A DNA stretch of 64,000 bases from Nannocystis sp. (lineage in GTDB: Bacteria; Myxococcota_A; Polyangia; Nannocystales; Nannocystaceae), in the NCBI RefSeq assembly GCF_016714285.1, contig NZ_JADJNN010000009.1, positions 186,001-250,000 of the forward strand, given 5' to 3'. The notes beneath the pieces were generated by a model that saw only the letters and a list, made by a program, of their open reading frames with translations, did not search any database and had not been told where the DNA came from. Position numbers and translations under genes: made by a program. How positions within the stretch are numbered: the stretch's first letter is position 1; each line of letters begins with the position of its first letter. Shown piece by piece: positions 9,188 to 17,966 of this stretch.

Positions 9188-9433
9188 ATGCAGATCGTCA
9201 CCCAGCCCATCACCCTCGACACCTTCAACCTCGCGAGCAACGAGCGCCGCCTGTGCGTCGAGGCCCTGAGCGCCGCCGGCAACCTCGTCGGGGCCGCCAA
9301 ACTCCTCGGCATCACCCGTCACTCGATGAAGCGACGTATCATCAAGCTCGGTCTCGAGTGGACGCGCCGCCCCGGCCAGTTCCTCGCCGCCGAACCCGTC
9401 GCCACCGCGCCGGTCGCCACCCTCGCGGCCTGA
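9188..9433 (+). CDS. Small Fis-type helix-turn-helix protein
   Basis: An 81-residue protein starting MQIVTQPITLDTF. Residues ~24-58 match the Fis / HTH_8 domain at the C-terminus of sigma-54 activators: ALSAAGNLVGAAKLLGITRH followed by SMKRRIIKLGL. A stand-alone Fis-like domain of this size is a DNA-binding protein; no receiver or AAA+ domain is encoded. An Ala/Pro-rich tail ends the protein. The open frame extends upstream but ATG 9188 starts just before the domain. Confidence 0.7.
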   Translation: MQIVTQPITLDTFNLASNERRLCVEALSAAGNLVGAAKLLGITRHSMKRRIIKLGLEWTRRPGQFLAAEPVATAPVATLAA

Positions 9434-9927
9434 GTGTTCCGTCTCCCGGCGACGAGCGGCGTCCGGGGCCGGGTTCACCTGAGGTGGGCGGCCGCTCGAC
9501 TCGGGGGACAACGGCCCATGCATGGGGACGGCCGTGCCGCGAAGCATATCCGTCGCCATTCCAGCGCGCGGCTGATAGTCATGATCGATGTATGCGAATT
9601 ACAGGGGTGCGACGATGCGGGTTGGCTCGCCTCGTCGTGGGGTGATGCACGACGGCTGCTCGACGGGCCGCGGCACCCATGCTCATCCGCCGCATGCGCT
9701 TGCTCGGTGCCCCAGATTGCCGCCTGGGGCGATGGGCCGGCGGACGGGCCGGCCCCGAGACGCTGGCGGACTCGCGCGGGACGGAGAATGGTGCATGTGT
9801 AGGGGCTCGGGGCGAGGGCGCGATCGCTGCTGCGCGGCTGAGGGTCGTTGACTGCGGACCTCCGATCGACGCATACAGGAGCGGTGGACCGGGCGAGCGC
9901 GCGGTCGATCGGGATGGGGAGGGTAGG
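9434..9927. other. Intergenic region with lipoprotein promoter
   Basis: No gene is recognised across about 500 bp. The last ~75 bp (from about 9855) are conserved in the broken copy at 6222-6298 and end in a purine-rich GGGGAGGGTAGG just before the ATG at 9928, which probably serves as the ribosome binding site. The conservation suggests the duplicated block included the promoter. Confidence 0.5.
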
Positions 9928-11952
9928 ATGCAATCTCGTGGGCTTGGAACTTGGTTTGGCATCGGCTCTGTGAGCGGCGGTCTGCTCGTCGCGGCCTGTG
10001 GTGACAGCACCGGCGGCACCGCTGCCAGCGAGAGCGCGGGCTCGACGGGGACGAACCCGCAGACCGGGAGCAGCGCGCCCACCGAAGCCAGTGGGACCGG
10101 CTTCGTCCCGACCGGGACCGAGTCGATGAGCGACTCGCAGGCCAGCGCCAGCAGCTCCACGGCGACCGTGAGCGCGACGGACTCGTCCACGAGCCTGACC
10201 ACCACCGGCCCGGACACCGGCGACACCACTTCGCCCGTGTCGCTCAGCGACAGCAGCAGCGGGGCGAGCACAGGCGGCGAGAGCAGCGGCAGCACCGGCG
10301 ATCCGCCGGAAGAGAAGCTGTGCAGCGCCGATCTCCACGCGGTGGTGAATGGTCAAGGCGAGCTGCTGGAGATGTGCGGACCGACCCAGGGTTGCGCCAA
10401 CGCCATGTGCATCGACGCCTGCGACGCCGCGGCCCAGAGCCAGGCCAATTTCGGCTGCGCCTTCATCGTCCCGACCCCGCCGGCGTACCCGCCCGCGCTG
10501 CCGCCCTGTTTCGCGGTGTTCCTGGCCAACACCTGGGGCTACCCCGCGAAGATCGAGCTGAAGCGTGGTGGCGTCGCGCTCGACATCAGCAGCGCGGCCC
10601 GCCTGGCGACGCCGGGGGTGGCGCCCAAGGACTGGCCGCCGCTGCCGGCCGAGGGTGTGCCTGCGGACTCGGTGGGGGTGCTGTTCCTGTCGAGCGACCC
10701 CAACTCGATCATGCCGGAGAACCAGGTGAAGCTCAGCTGTCCGGTCAAGCCGGCGGTGGACGCCTCGACGGTGATCAAGGGCTCGGGCCGCGGCGCGGCC
10801 TTCGTGATCTCGGCCGACATCCCGCTCACCGCGTACGACATCCTGCCCTTCGGCGGCGCTCGCTCGCACTTCCCCAGCGCCGAGCTGCTGTTCCCGACCA
10901 GCGTGTGGGGCCTCAACTACGTGACGATGGCGCCGCCGGCTGGCACGCACAAGCCGCCCGGACCGATGTGGCTGCAGATCGTCGGCCTCGAGGACGGCAC
11001 CAAGGTCGAGCTGCAACCGACCGCCGATCTGCTCGCGGGGCCGAACCTCCTCGGTGTCACCGCCGGCCAGATCGTCGCCTTCGACCTCGGCGCCGGCGAG
11101 GTGCTGCAGTGGGAGCTGCCCCAGACGCCCAAGGACCCGTCGGGCTCGCTGCTGCTCAGCGACAAGCCGGTGGGGCTGTACGCGGGCAGCCGCTTCTTGC
11201 GGCTGCAGCCGGTGCCGGCGCCCGGCGGCGAGGCGGCGCACCAGCAGAACCTGGCCGTCACGGCGCTCGGCTTCGAGTACGTCGCGGCGCCCTACGAGAC
11301 CCGGCGCAAGGACCTCGCGCCCGAGGACGTCGAGTATCGCTTCGTCGGCGTGGTCGATGACACGGAGCTCGTCTACGACCCCGCGATCCCCGGCGCGCCG
11401 ACCATGCTCGCCCGCGGGCAGGTCGTCGACATCTCCACCAAGGATGCGTTCCGCGTGCGCAGCCAGGACCCGAAGCACCCGTTCGCGCTGTCACAGTTGA
11501 TGGACACCGCCAACCTCCCGGGCGGCTCGCGTCCCGGGGCCACCGCGCCGGGCTTCGGCATGTTGCTCGGCGACGAGGAGTTCGTGATCGTGCTGCCGCC
11601 GGCGCAGTTCCTCCAGCGCTACGCGTTCTTCACCGACCCGACCTACGCGACCACCAACCTCGTGCTCACGCGCGTCAAGCATGCGGACGTGTTCTCCCCG
11701 GTCACGATCGACTGCCTCGGCGAGATCGGCGGCTGGAAGCCGGTCGGGCAGGACGGCGTGTTCGAGGTCACCACCGTCGACCTCGTGCGCGCCGACATCG
11801 GCGTCAACGGCTGCAAGAACGGCCACCACGTCGCCGAGAGCAAGGGGCCCTTCGGCCTCGTGGTCTGGGGTCTCGACAGCTTCTCGTCGTACGCGTACCC
11901 GGCGGGCGGCAGCGCGAGCGCCCTCAGCGACGTCATCGTCACCCCGAAGTGA
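9928..11952 (+). CDS. IgGFc-binding-domain surface lipoprotein
   Basis: A 674-residue lipoprotein. The signal peptide MQSRGLGTWFGIGSVSGGLL ends in lipobox VAAC, followed by a ~110-residue Ser/Thr/Gly linker. A short Cys-rich segment follows (GCANAMCIDACDAA), then a ~480-residue region matching the IgGFc-binding N-terminal domain family (PF17517): YDILPFGGARSHFPSAELLF, VWGLNYVT and PVGLYAGSRFLRL are characteristic. In bacteria this domain is found on secreted proteins of predatory and surface-active groups; the ligand is not known here. The next gene follows after 10 bp and is probably co-transcribed. The 5' end is duplicated in broken form at 6222-6530. Confidence 0.8.
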   Translation: MQSRGLGTWFGIGSVSGGLLVAACGDSTGGTAASESAGSTGTNPQTGSSAPTEASGTGFVPTGTESMSDSQASASSSTATVSATDSSTSLTTTGPDTGDTTSPVSLSDSSSGASTGGESSGSTGDPPEEKLCSADLHAVVNGQGELLEMCGPTQGCANAMCIDACDAAAQSQANFGCAFIVPTPPAYPPALPPCFAVFLANTWGYPAKIELKRGGVALDISSAARLATPGVAPKDWPPLPAEGVPADSVGVLFLSSDPNSIMPENQVKLSCPVKPAVDASTVIKGSGRGAAFVISADIPLTAYDILPFGGARSHFPSAELLFPTSVWGLNYVTMAPPAGTHKPPGPMWLQIVGLEDGTKVELQPTADLLAGPNLLGVTAGQIVAFDLGAGEVLQWELPQTPKDPSGSLLLSDKPVGLYAGSRFLRLQPVPAPGGEAAHQQNLAVTALGFEYVAAPYETRRKDLAPEDVEYRFVGVVDDTELVYDPAIPGAPTMLARGQVVDISTKDAFRVRSQDPKHPFALSQLMDTANLPGGSRPGATAPGFGMLLGDEEFVIVLPPAQFLQRYAFFTDPTYATTNLVLTRVKHADVFSPVTIDCLGEIGGWKPVGQDGVFEVTTVDLVRADIGVNGCKNGHHVAESKGPFGLVVWGLDSFSSYAYPAGGSASALSDVIVTPK

Positions 11953-11962
11953 GGAGGTTGCC

Positions 11963-13821
11963 GTGCCAACGATCGTGTCACCGCGCGTGGCTGCCCTGTG
12001 CGCCGCTGCCCTGAATCTCACCGCCGTCGAGGCCGCCGCCGCGCCGACCCTGCTCGCCCAGGTCCCGCTGCCGGGCGCGCCCTTCGACGGCATCGCCATC
12101 ACCCCCGACGGCGCCAAGCTGTACGTCAGCCTGGTCAAGGCGAAGAACCCGGGCGTCAACACGATCGCGGTGATCGACACCGCGACCAACGCCGTCGTCG
12201 ACGTGATCGATCTCGGTAACCAGGGCGCCGACAACTCCTCGCCGCGCCAGCTCTACATGGCCCCGGACGGCAAGATCCTGGTCCACGCGACCTACGTCGA
12301 CAACCTGGTCTTCATCGACACCGCGGTCGACATGGTGATCGACACGGTGCCCGGGGTCGGCAGCGCGGTCGCGGTGTTCACCGGTGATTCGTCGCGCCTG
12401 TGGTCGCGCGACTCGAACTCGAAGACGGCCCGCGTGTTCGACCTGAGCGACCTCTCCGTGCTCGCCACCTTCCCGCTGCTCTCACCCCCGCTGCTCTCAC
12501 CCCCGACGACAGCCGCGTCTACGCGGTCACCTCCAACGACGGCGGCAACGGCTTCGGCGAGCCGCAGGCGGTGACCGCCTTCGACGCGCCGGCGCTGAAG
12601 CTGCTCAAGAACTATGGCGTGGGCGTCGGCTTCCTGGCCAACGCTGGCGCCGACGCCCGCATCTCGCCCGACGGCGCGTATCTCTACACTTCGGGCTCCA
12701 ACACGACGACGCTCAGCAAGCTGGAGATCGCCAGCGACAGCGTCGTCGACAGCGTCGTGCTGCCGCAGTACGGCGAGGCGGTGAACCTGAGCCCCGACGG
12801 CGCCACGGTCTACGCGTTCGAGAACGGCTACCAGAGCGGGCAGCTGCGGGTGTTCGACGCGGCCACCCTCGACCTCGTGAAGACTGTGGACACCCAGGGC
12901 CAGGTCGCTCGCTTCCTGGCGACCTCGCGCAAGTCGGTGTTCGCGCCCAGCGGCTGCGCCGTGATCGTGCCGGCGCCGCTGCAGGCCTCGATCTACGCGC
13001 TCGACCCGGTGAGCCACGCCAAGATCGCCAGCTTCGCAACGCCGGCCGAGACCGCGTACGTCGTCGAGTTTGCGCCGAACAGCGCGCGCGCCTACTTGCC
13101 GTCGCGTTCGAACAACCTGACCGGCACGCTGACGATCCTCGATCTCGGGGAGGCCTGCGCGAAGGCCCCAGACGGCGAGCCGTGCGAGCAGGACGACGAC
13201 TGCGCCGGGCTGCACTGCGTCGACGGTGTGTGCTGCGACGGCGCCTGCGGCGGAGGCTCGCCGGACGACTGTCAGGCGTGCAGCGTGGCGGAGGGCGCCG
13301 CGATCGACGGCAGCTGCGGACCGGTCTCCGGCGACATGGTCTGTCGCGCGGCCGAGCCAGGCAGCTGCGACGCGCCCGAGAGCTGCGACGGCGTCGACCT
13401 CGAGTGCCCGCCCGACGGTGGCCAGCCCGACGACACACCCTGCGACGGCGGTCTGTGTCAGGGCGGCGTGTGCACGCCCGAGGTCGGCAGCAGCAGCGGT
13501 AGCAGCGGCAACAGCAGCAGCGGCGAGGCGAGCACCGGCGGCGTCGGAGCGTCGACCGGTGGCGAGGCGCCGACGACCGGCGGCGAGGGCACGGGCGGCA
13601 CGGGCGGTGGCACGGGCGGCGACACGGACACGCCGACCAGCGGTCCCGGCACCAGCGGGCCGGGCGGCGCGAGCACGGGCGAGGCGGGCGAGAGCAGCGG
13701 CAGCGGCAGCGAGGGCGTGGTCGTCGACGACGGCTGCGGCTGTCGTGAGACCGGCGAGCGGGGCAGGGGAGCGGCGCTGCTGCTCCTCGGGCTCGCGCTC
13801 ACGCGGCGGCGTCGGCGTTGA
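11963..13821 (+). CDS. YVTN-type beta-propeller protein with Cys-rich region and MYXO-CTERM, frameshifted
   Basis: A GTG start at 11963 is preceded by GAGGAGG and gives a signal peptide (PRVAALCAAALNL...EAAAAPTLL). Beta-propeller repeats follow (GIAITPDGAKLYVSL, VIDTATNAVVDVIDL). The frame breaks at about 12475-12505, where a 15-bp unit CGCTGCTCTCACCCC is duplicated at 12474 and 12489; propeller repeats resume in the frame moved back one base (ALTPDDSRVYAVTSNDGG). The second part continues with propeller repeats, a Cys-rich domain (about 13155-13480), a Gly/Ser-rich linker and a MYXO-CTERM-like tail (GCGCRETGERG, TM AALLLLGLALT, then RRRRR). The protein is likely surface-anchored. The frameshift may be an assembly error, since both halves look intact. 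Confidence 0.75.
12474..12503 (+). repeat. 15-bp tandem duplication at propeller frameshift
   Basis: Two exact copies of CGCTGCTCTCACCCC lie at 12474-12488 and 12489-12503. The change of reading frame in the propeller gene occurs here. The duplication itself is a multiple of three and does not cause the shift, so a further single-base change is needed. Confidence 0.8.
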
Positions 13822-14211
13822 TCAGGCGAGGGCGCTGCGCAGCAGCGCGAGCGTGAGCCACAGCTCGAGCACGATCGTCAGGCTGGCGCCGAGGCGGCGC
13901 AGGCCGAAGGGTCCGCCGAGCATACCGGCCGCGTGGGCCACCCGCGCGAGCACGAAGGCCGCGCCGATCGCCACCAGCTCGCGTGTGCAGCCGGCCTGTT
14001 GTTCCCGGAACAGCAGCAGCAGGATGAAGGGCACGCAGTGCTCGAGCGCGTTGGCGTGGGCCCGGATCGCCTTGCCGAGGGTCTTGTTGCCGCCGTCGCC
14101 GAGGCTGATCTTGAGGCGAATGCGCAGCGCCGAGACATTGATCGCCAGCAGGGTGACGAGCAGCAGGAGCACGGCGGTGAAGATGGGCGTCACGGAGGTC
14201 GCGGAGGTCAC
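13822..14211 (-). CDS. MAPEG-family membrane protein
   Basis: About 129 residues if a GTG at 14211 is the start; an ATG at 14250 gives 142. The protein has four hydrophobic segments and the MAPEG-family arrangement (PF01124): helix 1 (FTAVLLLLVTLLAIN), then a loop RLKISLGDGGNKTLGKAIRAHANALEH, where GDGG and RAHAN..E are the usual signature, then three more helices. Family members are membrane enzymes of glutathione or eicosanoid metabolism; bacterial relatives have uncertain substrates. It is convergent with the propeller gene, with no gap. Confidence 0.75.
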   Translation of the reverse strand: MTSATSVTPIFTAVLLLLVTLLAINVSALRIRLKISLGDGGNKTLGKAIRAHANALEHCVPFILLLLFREQQAGCTRELVAIGAAFVLARVAHAAGMLGGPFGLRRLGASLTIVLELWLTLALLRSALA

Positions 14212-14350
14212 AGTGCCGCGACGATACCAGCGCGGACCCGCTCGCGACATTCCCATTGCCAGGGCCCGTCGCCTGCTGGTATGAGTGGGCTGCGCGTTGC
14301 GCTGGCGGCGTCCTGTAACTTCGCAGGGCGAAAAGACGAAGGCTTCGGCC

Positions 14351-15388
14351 ATGGTTGCGTCCAAAACTGAATCTGTTGTCCCGGCTGTGTCCCCCATGGG
14401 GCACATTGCCTGGGCGAGCATCGAGCTGCTCCACAACGTCGTTCGCCTGCTCACCGCACTGAACGAGGAGGGGCAGGCCTTCCCCGTGGTGCGCTACCGG
14501 GCCAAGGTCAAGCTGCACGGGTCCAACTGCGCCGTGCAGGTCGGACCGGACGGCATCGCGGCCCAGAGCCGCACCACCATGCTCACGCCGCAGGCCGACT
14601 ACAAGGGCTTCGCCGCGTGGGCCCAGGCCCATACCGCGTACTTTCGCGGCCTGCGGCCCGGTCTCGTCGTATTCGGCGAATGGTGCGGCCCCGGTGTCGA
14701 GCGCGGCGTGGCGGTCGCGCAGGCGCCGAACAAGCTGTTCGTCGTGTTCGCGGTCCGCGACGGCGAGCGCGTCGTCCACGAACCCGACGATCTGCGGGCC
14801 CTGCTGCCCGCTGTGGCGAATGGCGCGGCCGCCCCCGCCGAAATGCACGTACTACCCTGGGAGGGCGAGCCCTTCACCCTCGACTTCGGCGCCCGGGCCC
14901 AGCTCGAGGCCGAGGTCGCCGCGCTCAATCTCCGCGTCGCCGAGGTCGAGCGCGAGGACCCCTGGGTCCGCCGCAGCTTCGGCGTCTCGGGGGTGGGCGA
15001 GGGCCTCGTGCTCTACCCCATCGAGGTCGACGGCGGGCCCGCGCCCGTCGACCCCGCGGGGCTCGCCGCGCTGATGTTCAAGGCCAAGGGCGAGAAGCAC
15101 CGCAGCGCCGGCACGAAGGAGGCCGTTCAGGTCGACACCGAGGTGGTCGCCTCGGTCGAGGAATTCGTCGCCCTCATGGTCGGCGAGGGGCGCCTGCAGC
15201 AGGGCCTCGGTACGGTGTGCGGCGGGGTGGCCTCGCCGCGCGACACCGGCAAGTTCCTGACCTGGCTGGTCGCCGATGTCCGCAAGGAGTCGACGGCCGA
15301 GCTCGCCGCGGCGGGCCTGCAATGGGCGCAGGTCGAGAAGGCCGTGCAGGCCCGCGCGCGCGCCTGGTACCTCGCGCAGCGGGGCTGA
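14351..15388 (+). CDS. RNA ligase-family nucleotidyltransferase
   Basis: About 345 residues. Motif I is K54-L-H-G (VKLHGSN, residues ~53-59), the nucleotidyl lysine of covalent nucleotidyltransferases. Motif III-like VVFGEWCG is near 106-113, motif IV EGLVLYP near 217-223 and motif V KAKGEKH near 244-250. This set and length match the Rnl2-like RNA ligase family (PF09414), which seals or caps nucleic acid ends using ATP. The C-terminal domain (~90 residues, helical) is family-variable. No kinase, archease or RtcB is adjacent. Start ATG 14351 is preferred; ATG 14396 is also possible. Confidence 0.75.
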   Translation: MVASKTESVVPAVSPMGHIAWASIELLHNVVRLLTALNEEGQAFPVVRYRAKVKLHGSNCAVQVGPDGIAAQSRTTMLTPQADYKGFAAWAQAHTAYFRGLRPGLVVFGEWCGPGVERGVAVAQAPNKLFVVFAVRDGERVVHEPDDLRALLPAVANGAAAPAEMHVLPWEGEPFTLDFGARAQLEAEVAALNLRVAEVEREDPWVRRSFGVSGVGEGLVLYPIEVDGGPAPVDPAGLAALMFKAKGEKHRSAGTKEAVQVDTEVVASVEEFVALMVGEGRLQQGLGTVCGGVASPRDTGKFLTWLVADVRKESTAELAAAGLQWAQVEKAVQARARAWYLAQRG

Positions 15389-15513
15389 CAGCGCCGCTGT
15401 CACCAGAGCTCGGCGTCCGCACCGCGTGTCGGGAGTCCGGCACGCGGCGCGGGCGTCGGTGTGTTCATGCCACGAATACGCGAGCGTGAAGCCGGTGCGT
15501 TCGTCGCTGGCGA

Positions 15514-15918
15514 TCAGCCGGCGAGGCGGCGCCTGGCGCGGGCGATCAGCACCACCAAGATCCCGAGGTCGACGGCCATCAGCCACAGCGCGTGCAGGGC
15601 GACGATGCCTCCCGCGTGCATCGTGATCATCAGCGAGAACAGGGTCCACACCCCAAAGCCGAGCAGGGCTGCTACGGCGCGCCAGCTGCCCGCGGCGGGC
15701 GCCCCCGGTGCGAGCACGAGATGCAGGGCGACGAGCTCCGCGAGCGCCCACAGGGCCATCTGCGACAGGGCGCCGTCGTGATTGTGGCCATAGCTGGCCG
15801 TGCCGGTGAGCGCGGGGTCGAAGGGGTCACGCTGCCAATTCAGAACCATCAACGAGACGACCGCGGCGTACAGCGCGACCGGCCACAGCCTCGACAGCAA
15901 GTGTGTGGTGTTGGTCAC
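15514..15918 (-). CDS. Small four-helix membrane protein
   Basis: A 134-residue protein with four hydrophobic helices (LWPVALYAAVVSLMVL; ALWALAELVALHLVL; VAALLGFGVWTLFSLMI; ALWLMAVDLGILVVLI) and a short positive C-terminus (ARARRRLAG). No recognised domain. It probably shares no transcript with the DUF4336 gene, which reads the same way but begins 700 bp upstream. Confidence 0.6.
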   Translation of the reverse strand: MTNTTHLLSRLWPVALYAAVVSLMVLNWQRDPFDPALTGTASYGHNHDGALSQMALWALAELVALHLVLAPGAPAAGSWRAVAALLGFGVWTLFSLMITMHAGGIVALHALWLMAVDLGILVVLIARARRRLAG

Positions 15919-15957
15919 TCGGGGAGCCTATCACAGCGTGTGTCGCGGCGGTGTCGG

Positions 15958-16629
15958 TCACAGCCACGCGTAGGCGCGGCGCAGGACCTCGTGCCCGTTC
16001 GCCTCGACGATCGGTCCGTGGGACAGGACGATGCGGTCGAAGTCCCAGGCCAGCATCCGGCCGATCTGTTCCCGGGCCGCCTGGCGGTCGCGCATCATGA
16101 GGTGCTCGAGCCAGGTGGCGCCGGGCTCACGGTTGGCCAGGAGGAACGCGACCAGCCGGGTGAGCCGCGACGGGTGTCTGGCGAGGTTGAACACGACGTC
16201 GGCGCAGATCATCGTGCGGCTGTCCCGATGAAAGAACACCACCTCGTTCTCCATCGTGCGCGCGGCGAAGAACACCTGCTCGAGCTCGCCGCGCCACTCC
16301 GGCTCCGGGCTGTCGCCGAGGACGCGATCCCAGCGCAGGTCGCTGCGCTTGCGCTCGAGCCCGGGACACGCGCACGCGATCGCGTGCGGGTGGGCGTCGA
16401 TCCACGATTGCACGCCGAGGTGATGAAACAGGCTCGACGCGACGAGCGCCCGCACCGGGCCGAGGGCGTCGACCTCCGTCCGCAGCGCGGCCGATAGCGG
16501 CGCGGGGCAATGCACGAACAGGCCGCCATGCAGCCGGACGATCGTCATTCGTGTCCCAGTCTCGAGGCCCCAGAAGCGGAGCGGGCGCTCGTGCATCCAC
16601 AGATTCTCGGCCAGCTGCGTGAGGAGCAT
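15958..16629 (-). CDS. DUF4336 protein (metallo-beta-lactamase-like fold)
   Basis: A 223-residue protein starting MLLTQLAENLWMHERPLRF. It matches DUF4336 (PF14234): LETGTRMTIVRLHGGLFVH, then GPVRALVASSLFHHLGVQSW (the H-H pair of a degenerate metal site) and a C-terminal DRIVLSHGPIVEANGHEVLR with further His. The metallo-beta-lactamase-type HxHxDH motif is reduced, so hydrolase activity is uncertain. ATG 16629 gives the correct family N-terminus. Confidence 0.7.
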   Translation of the reverse strand: MLLTQLAENLWMHERPLRFWGLETGTRMTIVRLHGGLFVHCPAPLSAALRTEVDALGPVRALVASSLFHHLGVQSWIDAHPHAIACACPGLERKRSDLRWDRVLGDSPEPEWRGELEQVFFAARTMENEVVFFHRDSRTMICADVVFNLARHPSRLTRLVAFLLANREPGATWLEHLMMRDRQAAREQIGRMLAWDFDRIVLSHGPIVEANGHEVLRRAYAWL

Positions 16630-16752
16630 TATGCTGGGAGTGTGCCGGAACCGCGCGCGGGCGTCCATGTTCCCGCGCTGCGCAGCCACGCCACGAAGCG
16701 CCGGGAAGTTGTACAGTTCCCGCCTGACCGCCACGTCTGGAGATCGATCTTC

Positions 16753-17772
16753 ATGCCCCGTACCTTTCGTGTCTTTCGCGGATACATCCATGCCGTCGGT
16801 CTGAAGCCCGACGGCGACACCCTGGCCTTCAAGCCGCACAACAGCGCCGCGATCGCTGCATTGCCCGGCCCCGACGGAGCTCCCGGGGCGGTGAGCTTCG
16901 ACGCCAACACGAACGGCGCCGTCGATGTGCGGCTGCAGGGCATCGACGCGCTGGAGACCCACTTCCAGCCCGCCGTCGGCGACCCCAAGCCGCCCGGGGC
17001 GACCGCGCCGGTCGGCGTCAACAAGCCCAGCGCCGGCAATCACCAGCAGCGCCTGGACCTGAGCCGCGGCGCCGCCAACACCCTGCTCGGAATGCTCGGG
17101 ATCGACGTCACCAACGCCGACTGGCACGCGTGGGGATATCTGAACCGCGTCACCGTCGGCGGCGTCGTCGTCGCCGCGAAATTCCAGGAGAACGTGGAGA
17201 TCGTCGTGGTCGCCAACGCGGTCGAGCGCGAGGGGCGGGTCCTCGGGTGGATCTTCCCCGGCTCGGTCGCGCTGGCTGACGGTCAAACGCTGACCGAGGC
17301 CGCCCTGGCCGCGCTCGTCAAGCAGAGCTGCAACGCGCGCATGCTGGCGGCTGGCCTCGCCTATCCGTACTACTTCATGACCCTCGCCACGGCCCTGCGG
17401 GCCAAGCTGAATACGGCGGTCGGCGCGGCCCAGAAGGCGCAGCGCGGCGTGTGGGCCGTGGACACCAGCGCGGTCGGGGTCGCGATCCCGACGCTGACCG
17501 CCCTGCACGGCAGCGTGGCGCTGCTGCCCTACCTGTTTCGCAAGCTGCTGCGTTCATGGCGGCTGGCGGCGCTGAAGGCCTACTGGAGCGGGGGCGACGT
17601 GTCCGACGCTGCCCTCGAGGTGCTGGACGTGGGGCGACTGTTCGACAGCGGCAACCCCTATGTATACACGGTCAGCGATCGCCAGTTCCTGCGGCTGGAC
17701 GAGCTGATCAGCGTGAGCGGCGGCGTGTTGAAGCTGAGCCGAAAGCCGCAGGACATCGTGTTTCTCGAGTGA
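16753..17772 (+). CDS. Staphylococcal nuclease-like (thermonuclease-type) protein
   Basis: A 339-residue protein. The N-terminal part has the SNase-like pattern: a strand (FRVFRGYIHAVGLKPDGDTLAF), then VDVRLQGIDALETH, the conserved RLxGIDA/PE segment. A later ARMLAAGLAYPYYF and AAQKAQRGVW correspond to the C-terminal SNase helices. The usual catalytic Arg/Glu set cannot be fully assigned, and an insertion of ~100 residues separates the two halves, so activity is uncertain. No signal peptide is obvious. The ATG at 16753 starts just before the domain. Confidence 0.6.
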   Translation: MPRTFRVFRGYIHAVGLKPDGDTLAFKPHNSAAIAALPGPDGAPGAVSFDANTNGAVDVRLQGIDALETHFQPAVGDPKPPGATAPVGVNKPSAGNHQQRLDLSRGAANTLLGMLGIDVTNADWHAWGYLNRVTVGGVVVAAKFQENVEIVVVANAVEREGRVLGWIFPGSVALADGQTLTEAALAALVKQSCNARMLAAGLAYPYYFMTLATALRAKLNTAVGAAQKAQRGVWAVDTSAVGVAIPTLTALHGSVALLPYLFRKLLRSWRLAALKAYWSGGDVSDAALEVLDVGRLFDSGNPYVYTVSDRQFLRLDELISVSGGVLKLSRKPQDIVFLE

Positions 17773-17966
17773 CCGCGGCGCCGCGCGAGGCCACGCGAGG
17801 GACGTCGCAGGGCCGGTGCGGTTCGGCTGGGCGCCCCGTCGTCCGCGCTGCCGATCGTTCAGATCCTGCGTGCCGAGGTACCAGCCCGGGTCCGGTGCCC
17901 GTGACCGCCCGCGAGGCCTCGGGCCCCCGCTTCGCGGCGCGTGCGGACTGGCGTACAGTGCCGGGC

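Noticed and set aside
12474..12503. Programmed -1 frameshift
   Set aside because: The slippery-site pattern does not fit the zero frame (the codon before CCC CCG ends in A), and a simple indel is likelier.
16510..16752. N-terminal extension of the nuclease-like gene
   Set aside because: The added codons are antisense to the DUF4336 gene and lack family similarity; ATG 16753 begins at the domain.
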